Positions 8,251 through 17,883 of a DNA stretch of 18,970 nt are shown one piece after another. A program made the position numbers and the translations under genes. The notes beneath the pieces are model-generated. The model made no database searches, was not told where the DNA came from, and saw nothing but the letters and a program-made list of their open reading frames with translations. The stretch spans positions 1 to 18,970 of the forward strand of contig JANBQC010000548.1 of assembly GCA_027576995.1 (NCBI GenBank). The letters run 5' to 3'. How positions within the stretch are numbered: the first letter of the stretch is position 1; every line of letters starts with the position of its first letter. This stretch comes from Dimargaris cristalligena. Lineage: Eukaryota > Kickxellomycota > Dimargaritomycetes > Dimargaritales > Dimargaritaceae.

Positions 8251-9081
8251 ATGGGTCTTCGCAGTTTTCTACCTGCCCTTCTGATAGTGCTGGCCATCCT
8301 GTCCGTGATTGCTATAATACGCACCGTCAGCGAGTCCTCCCTCAACCAAGAGCGGGGCCTACGCGATTTCAGCAACACTGACCTGACCAAGGAGGCCCTG
8401 GGCCGGTCCCAGTACTCCCCCTTCGGTGACCCCAAATTCTCCCTGTTCCACGACCGGGATAACTCCTACGTGATTGCCAAACCGCTGGGCAACGAAACCG
8501 TGCGGCACTTGTTGGGCCAATCTACCTGGCGCCTTATCCATACCACCATGGCTCGATTCCCCCTGATGCCATCCGAAAATGAGAAGCAGGCGCTTAGTCA
8601 ATTCCTGTTCCTGCTTTCGCGGCTGTACCCGTGCGGTGACTGGTAGGTCCTTATATAGCTATGTATAGGTTTATGAAAATGAATAGACAAGGGTGTCTTG
8701 GATATGAGGAAGACGAGTAGGGAAGCAAACCCCTATAATTCGCTCGACCTAATTTACCCACTCTATGCTATTAACATTCCGTTAAGGTGGCATACGGTAC
8801 CTTAAGCTACCACCACCCCCCTCCGACTATTGTATTTTAACCCCGTCCTTTGCTCTGCTGGGTTCTTACTGCATGTCATCTAATTTCCCCCCTTCGCTTT
8901 CACTCCTAGCGCCGAGCACTTCCAAAAACTACTCCACGAATTTCCGCCGAACCTTAATACCCGCTATGAGGCCGAACTATGGGCGTGTGAGGCTCACAAC
9001 AAAGTGAACAAGCGCCTTGAAAAGGAGCTTCTGGACTGCACCACCGTCCATTCGCTTTATGATTGTGGCTGCAAGTCTTAA
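8251..9081 (+). CDS. ERV2: ERV2-type FAD-dependent sulfhydryl oxidase of the ER lumen, two exons
   Basis: Erv2 makes disulfide bonds in the ER, passing electrons from protein thiols to oxygen through FAD. Exon 1 is 8251-8642 and exon 2 is 8910-9081 (564 nt, 187 aa). The 267-nt intron starts GTAGGT, ends CCTAG, and has a TCTAAT branch-point-like site about 25 bases from the acceptor. Residues 7-23 form an N-terminal membrane anchor (type II). The Erv/ALR fold begins near LLGQSTWRLIH, with FAD-contacting Trp93 and His97. The active-site CGDC is at 128-131, and its second Cys is created by the splice junction. CEAHNKVN and the CX16C pair (Cys157-Cys174) follow. The C-terminal YDCGC carries the shuttle CGC at 183-185, which marks Erv2 rather than Erv1. 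Yeast Erv2 is 196 aa. The start has a near-ideal GCCACCATGG context. Confidence 0.95.
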
Positions 9082-9827
9082 TGAATCCTTTCCGCCCCAT
9101 GACTGGCCGCGCTCTAACCATCCCCTTTTGGGGAGTATGGTGGTGCCATTTATTACTAGTACACTACTATTCCGTCTATTGTCATCACCATTCTTCTTCT
9201 ATATGCTGCTACCTTATTTCTACTGGAAATTCCACACCATGCCCATTCGTGTATTTTATTATGTGGCCGATATCGCCCCGCCCTCCCTCATGACTGCCAT
9301 GCCGTGTTCCGTCATCCCAATTCGGGCTATTTGACGCGCGGGTTGGGGGCGGGTGGATAAACCATAGTGGCTCCGCCACCCGTGACTCGTCTACCCAGCC
9401 CTCTACCCCCCCCATTCTTGGCAGTGGTTTCATTTACCTTTAAATTATAAATATTACAGCGCGCACCTGCATGGGGCTTCCCATCGGACACCCACTTTAG
9501 CCTTAAACGGCCAACGGGGACCCGGAGATGATGCCTATCTTCCTAAGGTGTATTTAATATCGCATATGGTTTTGCCGTAGTGGGAGGGCAGGGCTTAGTT
9601 AGGGTAGAAAATTCGGAGTTAAAGTTGGAATGCCCATCTTATTGACCATTGCTGTGTTCATCCCTTAGGCGATAGGGGAAATGTGCCACCGTAGCTTTAG
9701 GCAAAGGGCAAAACGGCCTTGGGAAGGAGATAAGCCCTTCCCCACGTACCTATTTCATCCGTAATCTGGGTGCTTCTCAGTTGCCGCGTATCATTTGTTC
9801 GGAGTACAGAGGAGCGCCGTGCCATTG

Positions 9828-9839
9828 GCCATGCATGGC
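9828..9839. repeat. 12-base perfect palindrome GCCATGCATGGC
   Basis: The sequence equals its own reverse complement and lies in gene-free DNA. It could bind a dimeric factor, but nothing nearby supports this. Confidence 0.7.
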
Positions 9840-10091
9840 AAATGATGCCCAAGGGTGTCTCTCTCACGAACTTTTAGGAACCATGTAAAGGGTGCAGGAC
9901 CTTCCCTGTTTGATCGGTCAGACGACATTGGGATGTTATGGGGATGGGAAGGGGCTATATGCTTTCGCTTGGACCCAGTCATTTTTAGCGGCATAGGTAG
10001 GTAGGTATGCTTTGCCTCCCTGGCGGATACGACAGTTTACCTCAATACTGCGGGATAGCCCTAGATGGCTATCGAGGGACTCTAATTATGC

Positions 10092-10138
10092 GCTCTCCCT
10101 CCCCCCCTCTCTCTCCCTCTCCCTCTCTCTCTCTCCTC
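10092..10138 (+). repeat. Polypyrimidine (CT/CCCT) simple repeat
   Basis: Forty-seven bases of almost pure C and T with CTCTCT and CCCTCT units, including seven C in a row. It is followed about 10 bases later by CTTCAG, which resembles a 3' splice site, but no coding exon follows. Confidence 0.85.
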
Positions 10139-10467
10139 CACCCTCTTCAGATTACCAGGTAGAGGGGCCATATGAGAGAGGATTGAAGGGTGAAAGAAAA
10201 CCAATGGGCCAGTAGTGGGAAATGAGGAGAAGGATAAGACTACAAAGGGTTGAAGGAGGGGGGATCAGCACTGTATGAGTGACAGTTTGGCAACTGGGTA
10301 CCAATCACGACCCTCGAGTCATTATTGATGCATCCACAGCGGGGAATGAAAGGGGTGTGTGGTGGAAAGAGAAAGAGGGGCTAGGGTCGATTTGGTTGGT
10401 ATAGTCGCAAATCCGGTTAAACAGGGTGGTAAAAGGTCGAATAGTTACGCGATTTTTGGGAGCAGTC

Positions 10468-10623
10468 CTTCGTAAAGAGGGCATTCTCTACGAAGCGTAT
10501 AAAGCCGTGGTGATTACTTACCCACCACCATACGAACCCCTAGGCTAATATGGTTTAGCCGCGGCGGTTAAGGGCAGTTTACCCCGGATCAGCGTGGCCT
10601 AAGTTTCCCCTATACCTGATCCG
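10468..10623. repeat. Cluster of four stem-loops
   Basis: In order: CTTCGTA/TACGAAG (10468-10495, with an inner GAG/CTC), GTGGTG/CACCAC (10507-10528), GGCTAA/TTAGCC (10543-10560, six-base loop) and CGGATCAG/CTGATCCG (10585-10623). Each stem alone is within chance expectation; the close spacing is the notable part. No known RNA family is recognised. Confidence 0.45.
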
Positions 10624-11768
10624 ACGGATTTAAATGATATCAGTTTGGATGTCAACGGGAGATACATTGACCAACTTCCTTAGCGTTGCCAGGGCGACTT
10701 CGCCGCTCTTTCTTTACCTAGCCGGTGGGTGGGGCGATATTAGCATATACTAACCTACTATTCATTCCACAGAGCCGTCTCGAGGGATATTATATGAGTG
10801 GTGGGTCAACAGTACTTACTACGTATTTCGGCCTCACCGAATTGGTCCGATACCGTTCCGCTCCATGCATACACTGTCGTTACACAGACGAATAGCTGCG
10901 AGTCCGTTGCCCGTGCCCCACTGAATGTCGGTTGCGCAGAGAAAGGGGGTGATATCCCTCCCACCTATACCTCACCAGCCTATGGGGGGTATATTACATC
11001 TCGGGACGGGAGTGCCCCATTGATAGGGAAAGAGAGGCTATATGCAGTTGAGTTGTTAAGCATGCGGACGCATTGATTATTCTAGCTGGCTGTATGCGGA
11101 GCCATGAGGTAGAAGAAGGGTTACCAATAATAATAGGACTTGCTTGCCCTTTTTAAAATTAGAGGCGACCCAGTAGCTTCTCTTCCTTCCCTTTCTTTCC
11201 GCTAGTGCCATTTTTTATTTGTCGCCCTCGTTCTTTCTCTCCCTGTTTGACACTGCGCTTGAACCAAGAGCCTGTCACTTTGTTGCCCGCTCGCCACTTG
11301 TGTGGCCTTCCACTGCGCGCTTAAAGCCTCTTCTTGCTTACCCTAGCCTATTCTTCCGTCAGACCTGGTCGTAGCTCAGTCTGGGCTTTGCTCCCCCTCC
11401 ACTGCCTACGTCCGTTACCCTCCCCCCGTCGAGCCGCGCGCCCCTTCCACGCCCGCCTGCACACCGCCAGCCAGGCTCGCCAACTCATATATACTGCTGC
11501 TTGTTCCTACAGGTCAGCACTCTTCTATTGCATTGCCCGTTCTGCTTCATAAGCGAGTCCCTTCTGTCGTTCTACTGGGTTCCGAATTACTTACCTCCTT
11601 CTCCAGCCTGTTTTACTTACTCCCCTCCGCCCGGTCTGTCTCCGAGCCTTCTCCCTCCAGCTCTTCTTAGAGTTCGTCTTCACTGAATACACCCCCACTT
11701 GTCCTATTATTTACCGTCACTTTGTCGGGTTGAAGGCTTCTCTGAAGTTTCGCGATCGCCTGTGGCTT

Positions 11769-11792
11769 TCTCTCTCTCTCTCTCTCTCTCTC
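11769..11792 (+). repeat. (TC)12 microsatellite
   Basis: Twelve perfect TC units within the pyrimidine-rich region upstream of ELL. Confidence 0.95.
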
Positions 11793-12779
11793 CGCCCTAT
11801 TCCATAACCCCTACCCACCCTGTCCATACCACGCGATTTGCTACCACTATATCAGTCCGGTGAACGACCACCACTTCTATCCCACTATCTCTCTCTCTTT
11901 CTTATTCCCACTTCCGCAACCCCTCAGCGCACCTGGCGTGCCTTGTCCCACACTCCAACCAACCCTTTCGTGTAGTCCCGCTGACCCGCAGCGTCTTTTA
12001 TGCACTCCCCGTTCTAGGCCCCGCTCGACGCTCCCACTGACCAGAACACACCTCTTCTCCAGGCCCAGCCTGTATTTTTCTTCCCTCACCCTAACTTTCC
12101 CTGTTTGGTGTCTGGTCCTCCAACTCACAGCTCTTGGCCAACCACCACCAACCTAACTGCCCTACCTCCTTCTCTCAAGTTCCAGTCAGTTCACTCTCTT
12201 GGTAAACTGCAATCGCCACGAGTGTGGTTGGTGTGCTATACTAAATGTCTCACTAATACTGATTTGCTGACACTCCATATTTGACTGCTGCAAGACCCCT
12301 CCGGTCCTCCTTTCTTTACTCTCGTTTGTCTTGGGCCGTCCAGTTCACCGACTCCATACTTTCGAAAGTCTCATTTCTCGGTTGATTGGAGATCCTAGAT
12401 CGTCTCCTACAAACCGCCCACCGACCCTTCACCGCTCTGCTCCATTGGCTGCAATTGCCTGCTCCCGTTTACCTTAGCCGCCCAGTTTCCTCCACCTCCT
12501 GCTTCTGCCTTCCTGAACATATGGACCGGGTACCTTATCCCAGGTAGCCCTTAAACTTCCTACTTCTATCCCTTTCCTTCCCTACTCCCGCTTCACATTC
12601 TGTATATTCATCTTTCAAATACCCACCTCCTTCCCCACTAGCTGGCTACGTTATACCACCCCCCTCCCTTCGTCCGCATTACTTATCTGGGGCACCCGGC
12701 CTAGTTTGTACAAAGCTCTCCTCTGTCCTTGAACGACTCTCAGCCGTTTTCCTTGTTTATTTATTACCAGGCGCCTTTC

Positions 12780-12791
12780 ACCCTAACCCTA
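12780..12791 (+). other. Telomere-repeat-like segment ACCCTAACCCTA
   Basis: The plus strand carries nearly two copies of CCCTAA, the complement of the TTAGGG telomere repeat. It lies about 400 bases before ELL in non-coding DNA. A second shorter match, CACCCTAAC, lies at about 12086. It could be a telomerase RNA template, a binding site for a TTAGGG-binding factor, or chance in C/T-rich DNA. Confidence 0.4.
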
Positions 12792-13186
12792 TCCACCCAC
12801 ACCACCACCACCTGAGCGCTATTGTGCTACTATTCCCCATTGGTCAAAACTTTTTGGGAGTTTACTTTTTCCGCAAGGCCTCTGTTGCCGACCCGCCCCT
12901 GGAATCCCTTATTGGGACCCCCCGCGCCCCCTCTCACCACTAAGGGCTGTGTTCGTTGACCCGCTTTGGTTCACTCTATCTGACTGGGTTTTAGTGTGTC
13001 CACCCCCCATTCCCACCAAGGACTTCTCCTCTATCCGCCGTTCCCTTTCCTTCCTCCGCGTCTTCCCCTACTTTTCCCCCCACTTAGTCCCGTGTGTGTT
13101 ATTACCCTGGTCGAAATTCCATTTACTCCTTTCGGCTATATCACCTCTACTCCATCCCCTCTCACGTACCACCACCTCACTCTGCC

Positions 13187-15988
13187 ATGAGTGGATCCTC
13201 TCTCGTCGGCCGGGAAAAAGTTTCGACGGGTCAGGCCATCCGGTCCGTCGTCGACGGGGCCACTGCCTCCGCCGGCCCCCAACGGCATGCCTTTCACATG
13301 CGTCTCAATGAGAAGGCCTTCAAACTACTGAAACAAATCGCCATGGACCGCCGGCGAGGCGATAGCCCCGCCCCAGTAACCATTGCCTTTGGTACCACAA
13401 ATAAGCTGTCCATCGGGGACCACAGTTTCGACATTCAACGGCCCGTGTCGTACTCCAAGAACGAGTTCTATCGCCGGGTCGGGCCCCAGGCGGTCTCCCC
13501 ACCCACCGGCCGCCGCACCTCTGCCACCCCCCAACCCCACTTTGAATTGGCCGGCCATGTCTCACACAAAACGCAAGTGTTGGTTCAAATGAATGGTTTA
13601 CTCAAAGAGCGTATCAAGCATAAGACCCAAGAGGCCGAGCGCGAGCGCACCAGTCGGCACAGTATGCTGTTGAACGAACGCGAAGCTAGTCAGGCTACCC
13701 TACTCCAGAGCAAGCGCCCCCCACCGGCCCGGGTAGTTCGGCCTAACGCGGCATCGACCACTGTAGTCACACCGGTCACTTCGATCTCTACCACTTCGCC
13801 TAGTGCCAGTGCCTCCCTATCCGCCCCTATGCCTTTGACACCTACTACCTCTAGTGGCGGGGTGCCATTACGTACCCGACTAGTTCAGTTATTGGCCCTC
13901 CACCCCACTTCAATCGATTCCCTTGTCAACACCGTCAAGGCCAAGCGGGACACGGTCCACCAGGTACTCACCCAAATCGCCCAAGCCCCCGCTAATGGTA
14001 CTGATAAAGATGTCCAATGGACCCTCCGGCCCGAAACGTACCGTGAGGTGCGGATACACGACTGGAGTCGGTATTCCGTCATCGAGCGCAACGCCGTCAT
14101 TCGAAACGCCGAGGCTGCCTTTGATCGACTGAAATTACCGGCCAATGCCCCCGAACGCAGTAATCTGATTCCTCCTGTCAAGGTCAACCCCCACGCACGT
14201 CCCTTCCCCTCGGTAGGATCCGTGGACTCTGAGAGTGGCTTACCCACCTCCCCGCCCAACCCGGTTGTGTTGTCACCTGCGACAACCGCCGCAGCCCGCC
14301 GACGAAAGCCCACAACCGGGCTCCTCGGAGGTCCAGCCGCGAAGCTGCCCAAGACTGGAGCCAAATCCTCCTGGCGCACTAATGGTATTTCCACCGCCGT
14401 ATCCACGTTTGGTTCTTCGTCGGGTACGCCCAGTAACAAATACGGAGACCTGAGCAAGCCTATCCTACCCGAAGTCTCAGCCGTGGAGTACCTAAAATCT
14501 AAGCGGAGTCCCCCTACTCCCACCATTACCAATGGGTCTGGTGCGCTGGGTAGCGGTACGGTTCCTACCAAACGGCCTGATTTGCATAACCCCGTGGTTA
14601 CGGCCAACCCTAAGCCACTCCCAACCACCCGGGCACCATCCGACCCCAAACCCTCTCCGCCGTCGATCAGCCAGGTAAGCTCGACTACCCCGGCTAAGCG
14701 GAAGCTTCCATCGTCATCTGCGCAAGAGCCCAATGGTTCCAATCCCGATGATGACGATGTCGGTCGAAAACGGCAGGTACGCAAACGCACTACCTCCGAT
14801 GGACTGGCCTCCCCGCTTAGCCGTGCGCTCAAGTCCCCGTTGGGACCAACCACCCCTGCCACCTCGACGACTGCGAATATCATGCCCCGGACTCGCCCAC
14901 CTACCTCCTCCGCAGGTCTTCGCCCGTCATCTAATTCTACCAGAGCTCCCCTTACTAATGCTGCCACTACTGCGGGGTCCGGCCCTTGGGACTCCAAGGG
15001 TTCGCAGCCACCCCCTCATGTCGCCCCACCGGAGTTGAAGGTATCCCCTCCGGCTGCCCCGGTCTCACTGCCCCCTGCGGAGACCCCCAAGACCCGCCCT
15101 GCTTCCGTTGCCAATACCCGACCCACCGTCTCTGGCGTCAAGCCCAAGCCTGTCCATATTGAAGATGTCCCCAAACGGATTCCCGGCACTAAGGTTACCA
15201 GCTTGTCACCCCCTGAGCATAGTCTACAGCATCCTGAGCCCGAAGCGCGACTTGGTGCGGCGAGCTACCGCCAAACATCCTCTTCAAGCTCGTCTAATTA
15301 TTCGAGAGCCAATTCGTTTGACTCACCACCTAAATCGGTTGGATCCGATCGACCCTCCCTCGATGGCGGCTATACTTCGTCAGACCATTCGGGTATTGAC
15401 ACCAGAGCCCGGGTTAACCCCGAGCAAGACCCCTACAAGTTTAGAATTACTAACAAGAGTCAGTTAGAGCTCATGTGTACCAAGTTTATGGAAAGCTACC
15501 CCAAGTACGAGAAACTGTCCGACTGGGTCATGTCCCACTCGAAGGCGTACCAAATGTTCCGGTCCCGAGTTTCCCAGAAGCTCAGTCGCGCCGAAGAACT
15601 TGAGATCCAGGCGGAACTTAGGCGCAAGCACATTGAACTCGACATCAGGAAAATCCAGCGCAAAACCAGTATCTATAAGACCATGCACGCTGAAATGGAA
15701 AGTTTGAAGGCCGAGATCTGGCGAGCATGCAAAGAACCCTGGGCCAAGTCGCTTCTTCGCTCTGATATTGGCAAATCCCTCGTCACTATTGCCACCAAAT
15801 CTAAAAGTAAGAACAGTACCGGTCAACGAGTTTCGGCAGAGCGGAGTAATGGGGCCTCGTTTGATTCCCGCCCCGAAATCGATGCTGTATCCCAGGTGGC
15901 ACCTAATGGCCACAGCGGACCGGTGTATTCACACTCCAATGGCAGCCGAGGTGGTCGGCGCACCAAAGCCCAAACCATAGCGCATTGA
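13187..15988 (+). CDS. ELL: ELL family RNA polymerase II elongation factor
   Basis: ELL suppresses transient pausing of RNA polymerase II and works with EAF partners in super-elongation-type complexes in the nucleus. The single exon encodes 933 aa. The N-terminal ELL region begins near residue 33 (HAFHMRLNEKAFKLLKQI). A winged-helix-like segment follows at about 226-320 (VPLRTRLVQLLALHP, then WTLRPETYREVRIHDWSRYS), matching the FRDRVLHLLALRP and KDWPGYS blocks of animal ELL. Residues about 330-745 are a Pro/Ser/Thr-rich disordered linker with basic patches such as KRKLPSS and RKRQVRKR. The occludin-homology coiled coil is at about 750-850 (MCTKFMESYPKYEKL, then a long charged helix). Animal ELL is about 620 aa; the linker accounts for the excess. 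I chose the ATG in CTGCCATGA context: the upstream open frame has no ATG and is leader-like. Confidence 0.92.
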   Translation: MSGSSLVGREKVSTGQAIRSVVDGATASAGPQRHAFHMRLNEKAFKLLKQIAMDRRRGDSPAPVTIAFGTTNKLSIGDHSFDIQRPVSYSKNEFYRRVGPQAVSPPTGRRTSATPQPHFELAGHVSHKTQVLVQMNGLLKERIKHKTQEAERERTSRHSMLLNEREASQATLLQSKRPPPARVVRPNAASTTVVTPVTSISTTSPSASASLSAPMPLTPTTSSGGVPLRTRLVQLLALHPTSIDSLVNTVKAKRDTVHQVLTQIAQAPANGTDKDVQWTLRPETYREVRIHDWSRYSVIERNAVIRNAEAAFDRLKLPANAPERSNLIPPVKVNPHARPFPSVGSVDSESGLPTSPPNPVVLSPATTAAARRRKPTTGLLGGPAAKLPKTGAKSSWRTNGISTAVSTFGSSSGTPSNKYGDLSKPILPEVSAVEYLKSKRSPPTPTITNGSGALGSGTVPTKRPDLHNPVVTANPKPLPTTRAPSDPKPSPPSISQVSSTTPAKRKLPSSSAQEPNGSNPDDDDVGRKRQVRKRTTSDGLASPLSRALKSPLGPTTPATSTTANIMPRTRPPTSSAGLRPSSNSTRAPLTNAATTAGSGPWDSKGSQPPPHVAPPELKVSPPAAPVSLPPAETPKTRPASVANTRPTVSGVKPKPVHIEDVPKRIPGTKVTSLSPPEHSLQHPEPEARLGAASYRQTSSSSSSNYSRANSFDSPPKSVGSDRPSLDGGYTSSDHSGIDTRARVNPEQDPYKFRITNKSQLELMCTKFMESYPKYEKLSDWVMSHSKAYQMFRSRVSQKLSRAEELEIQAELRRKHIELDIRKIQRKTSIYKTMHAEMESLKAEIWRACKEPWAKSLLRSDIGKSLVTIATKSKSKNSTGQRVSAERSNGASFDSRPEIDAVSQVAPNGHSGPVYSHSNGSRGGRRTKAQTIAH

Positions 15989-17883
15989 AATGGTTGAATG
16001 AGGTCGCTATACAGCAATAAGGCCTCTGTTTCTTTCCTTTCTTTCGCCCTTTTCCTTTTATAAGCCTTGCAACTAGCGATGGCACCCTAGAGTCCGAATC
16101 CAAGTGCCCTTTTTACGCGCTTCTTCCCCTCCTCCCCTAATCCAATTATATTACCCCTGCCCCATTCTTTATTTTCCGAATCCTCCTTTTCTCTTCGTCT
16201 CTCCATCTATTCTATCCGTGTAATAATCTTCCCCTCTTTTCTCGCCCGACAACGCCCTAATTATGCTATCCCAGTGGAGCCTTTGCACCCGTTTTTACAT
16301 TCGTCCAAAAAAAACGTCTGTTTTCTTCGTGCTTCACTTTTATATACTAGATCTCTTCTTTCCGCCCTGTCTTTTTTATTATTTATCACTTCGCCTTTTT
16401 CTAGGCCATTGAAATTCTATTCAATCCCCCATAACCCCTCCTCCTCATCACGTTTTCCTTTACTGTTCTCTACTTTATCATACATGTGCTCAACCGAACT
16501 CGACTGGCTTCATACTGGTTATTATATATGATACTATCACCTATTTGCCTTCTGTTCAACCCAAAACAATCACCCACCATCATCTCTCCTGTATATCTGT
16601 GGGTTTTGGTTTATAATTCTCCATTAATTTAGTGGCGTGCCCCCTCCTTTTTTTTTATCCATCAGCCTGAATTCATCTCATTACTTTTCTATTGAACCAT
16701 TTCACTCAGTTCGTTGATTTTTTAGGAAGTTCCCCCTGATCAACTGGTGTCTAATTTATTCGTACCCCCCTCCCCTCCGACTTCCATCACTACGTTGCAT
16801 TTCTTTATATAATTCCTCTACCATTATATACTCTGGCCATCTCTACCATAATTGCCGTATTTTCCTAACTCAATACTCTTTTCTGGTTCCTCGGTATCGT
16901 ATAAAACAACTGTCAACTCCTTTATTATCCCATAGATCGTAATTTCGTGATCGACCATTCTGGCATACGCTTGTGGAAGGGGATTGATCTAATTAGGACT
17001 GGGCTCATCCCGAAATGGTTATAAGGGTAAATAATTATATTCATAACGTCACCGATTTGGGTCTTTCTGTGGGAGTGTTGCTCCTATTGGGCTGATGGTC
17101 CTGTTTTAGTACTGTTGTACTTTAACCAACCACAGCCAAACGAAACGTAAACTGCGCCATTGGTGGATATGCCAGTCTTCGGGGGAGCCAAAATAGTGTT
17201 CACGTGGTATTGACCTATAATACTATCAGCGATTTATGAGCATGTCTTCCCTCCCTCGTCCTCCCTTCGGAATATTGTAATATTGGAGTTCAATCAGGCT
17301 GTGTAACGAAAGACCCGTTGGATGGGGCAAAAATCACCGATTCTAAAATAATTGCCCGCCTATTTCATCCGTATAATTGTTACAAGACATCCTTGGGGCG
17401 AAGATAATCAACTCCTAATTAATAGAAATAAACAATCACGGGGAAAATCCTAGGCACTAATGATATTGGCTGTTATGTTTAAATATATTCACACTGTATA
17501 CCGAAATGTGGTATTTAGGAGGGTTTACATCTGTGAATGCTGACACCTTGGTTTATGGATAAGGCAAGCGCTTGATGAGGTCAGTTACGAATGATCCACA
17601 GTCTAAAATAATGAATCATAGAGTCGCAAGAATGTATAAAAGTGTTGGATGGCCCAATTTAAAAGTATGCTAAAGTGATGGTCACTCAAGTGTTAAACGA
17701 AATAAAGAACGGGTAATGCAAGTCGTTTATGTAGACCCATGTCGCAAGAGTAGTGGGGGCCTACAACATCTGAATTGGATAGGGTACTATAATAATACCC
17801 CGTTGAACCCCCCCCATTATTTTTGCAAAATGCCATGGAACTGATAGTTGCCTGTCGCCGGCTATTTTGGCGGACGCGGACGG
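15989..17883. other. 1.9-kb region without a supported gene downstream of ELL
   Basis: From 15,989 to about 16,930 the plus strand is again T/C-rich, likely the ELL 3' flank or transcript end. From there to 17,883 it is A/T-rich with short frames only. I found no tRNA, snRNA or conserved protein. An eight-C run lies at 17808-17815, just past the 3' end of the secreted-protein gene. Confidence 0.55.

Larger units (their letters stand above)
9082..11159. other. 2.1-kb region without a supported gene downstream of ERV2
   Basis: All frames are short and none matches a known family. The region contains small hairpins (for example GGGAAGG/CCTTCCC near 9720), a 12-base palindrome at 9828-9839, a polypyrimidine tract at 10092-10138 followed by about 250 bases of purine-rich plus strand, and a cluster of stem-loops at 10468-10623. 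A multi-exon gene of small exons cannot be excluded by eye. Confidence 0.55.
11160..13186 (+). promoter_or_regulatory. 2-kb pyrimidine-rich leader/promoter region upstream of ELL
   Basis: From about 11,160 to the ELL start, the plus strand is strongly biased to C and T; sample 60-base lines contain only about a quarter to a third purines. Frames here are short and shaped by the bias, without domains. The strand asymmetry, continuing to the ELL ATG, suggests a long 5' leader, or an upstream non-coding transcript, on the plus strand. Possible leader introns exist, for example a CAG-GTAGCC at about 12541, but none is proven. Confidence 0.55.

Noticed and set aside
9791..9994. 67-codon minus-strand frame with an ATG
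   Set aside because: No domain, no signal peptide, and no promoter or leader features. The composition does not resemble the coding sequences in this window.
10798..11076. 92-codon plus-strand open frame
   Set aside because: It opens at GTG rather than ATG, has no recognisable motif, and codon use is unlike the confirmed genes.
11370..11390. TAGCTCAGTCTGG, a tRNA A-box-like sequence
   Set aside because: No B box, T arm or acceptor stem follows; the downstream sequence is C/T-rich leader.
13094..13186. Upstream extension of the ELL frame
   Set aside because: It has no ATG. The sequence is the pyrimidine-rich leader, and the first ATG starts a sensible ELL N-terminus.
13885..14997. 370-codon open frame on the minus strand inside ELL
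   Set aside because: It lies wholly antisense to the ELL linker, which is rich in Pro, Ser and Thr codons that leave the reverse strand free of stops. It shows no domain, and both flanking halves of ELL are clearly coding on the plus strand.
15464..15913. 149-codon minus-strand frame over the ELL C-terminus
   Set aside because: It is antisense to the conserved occludin-homology region and has no family match.
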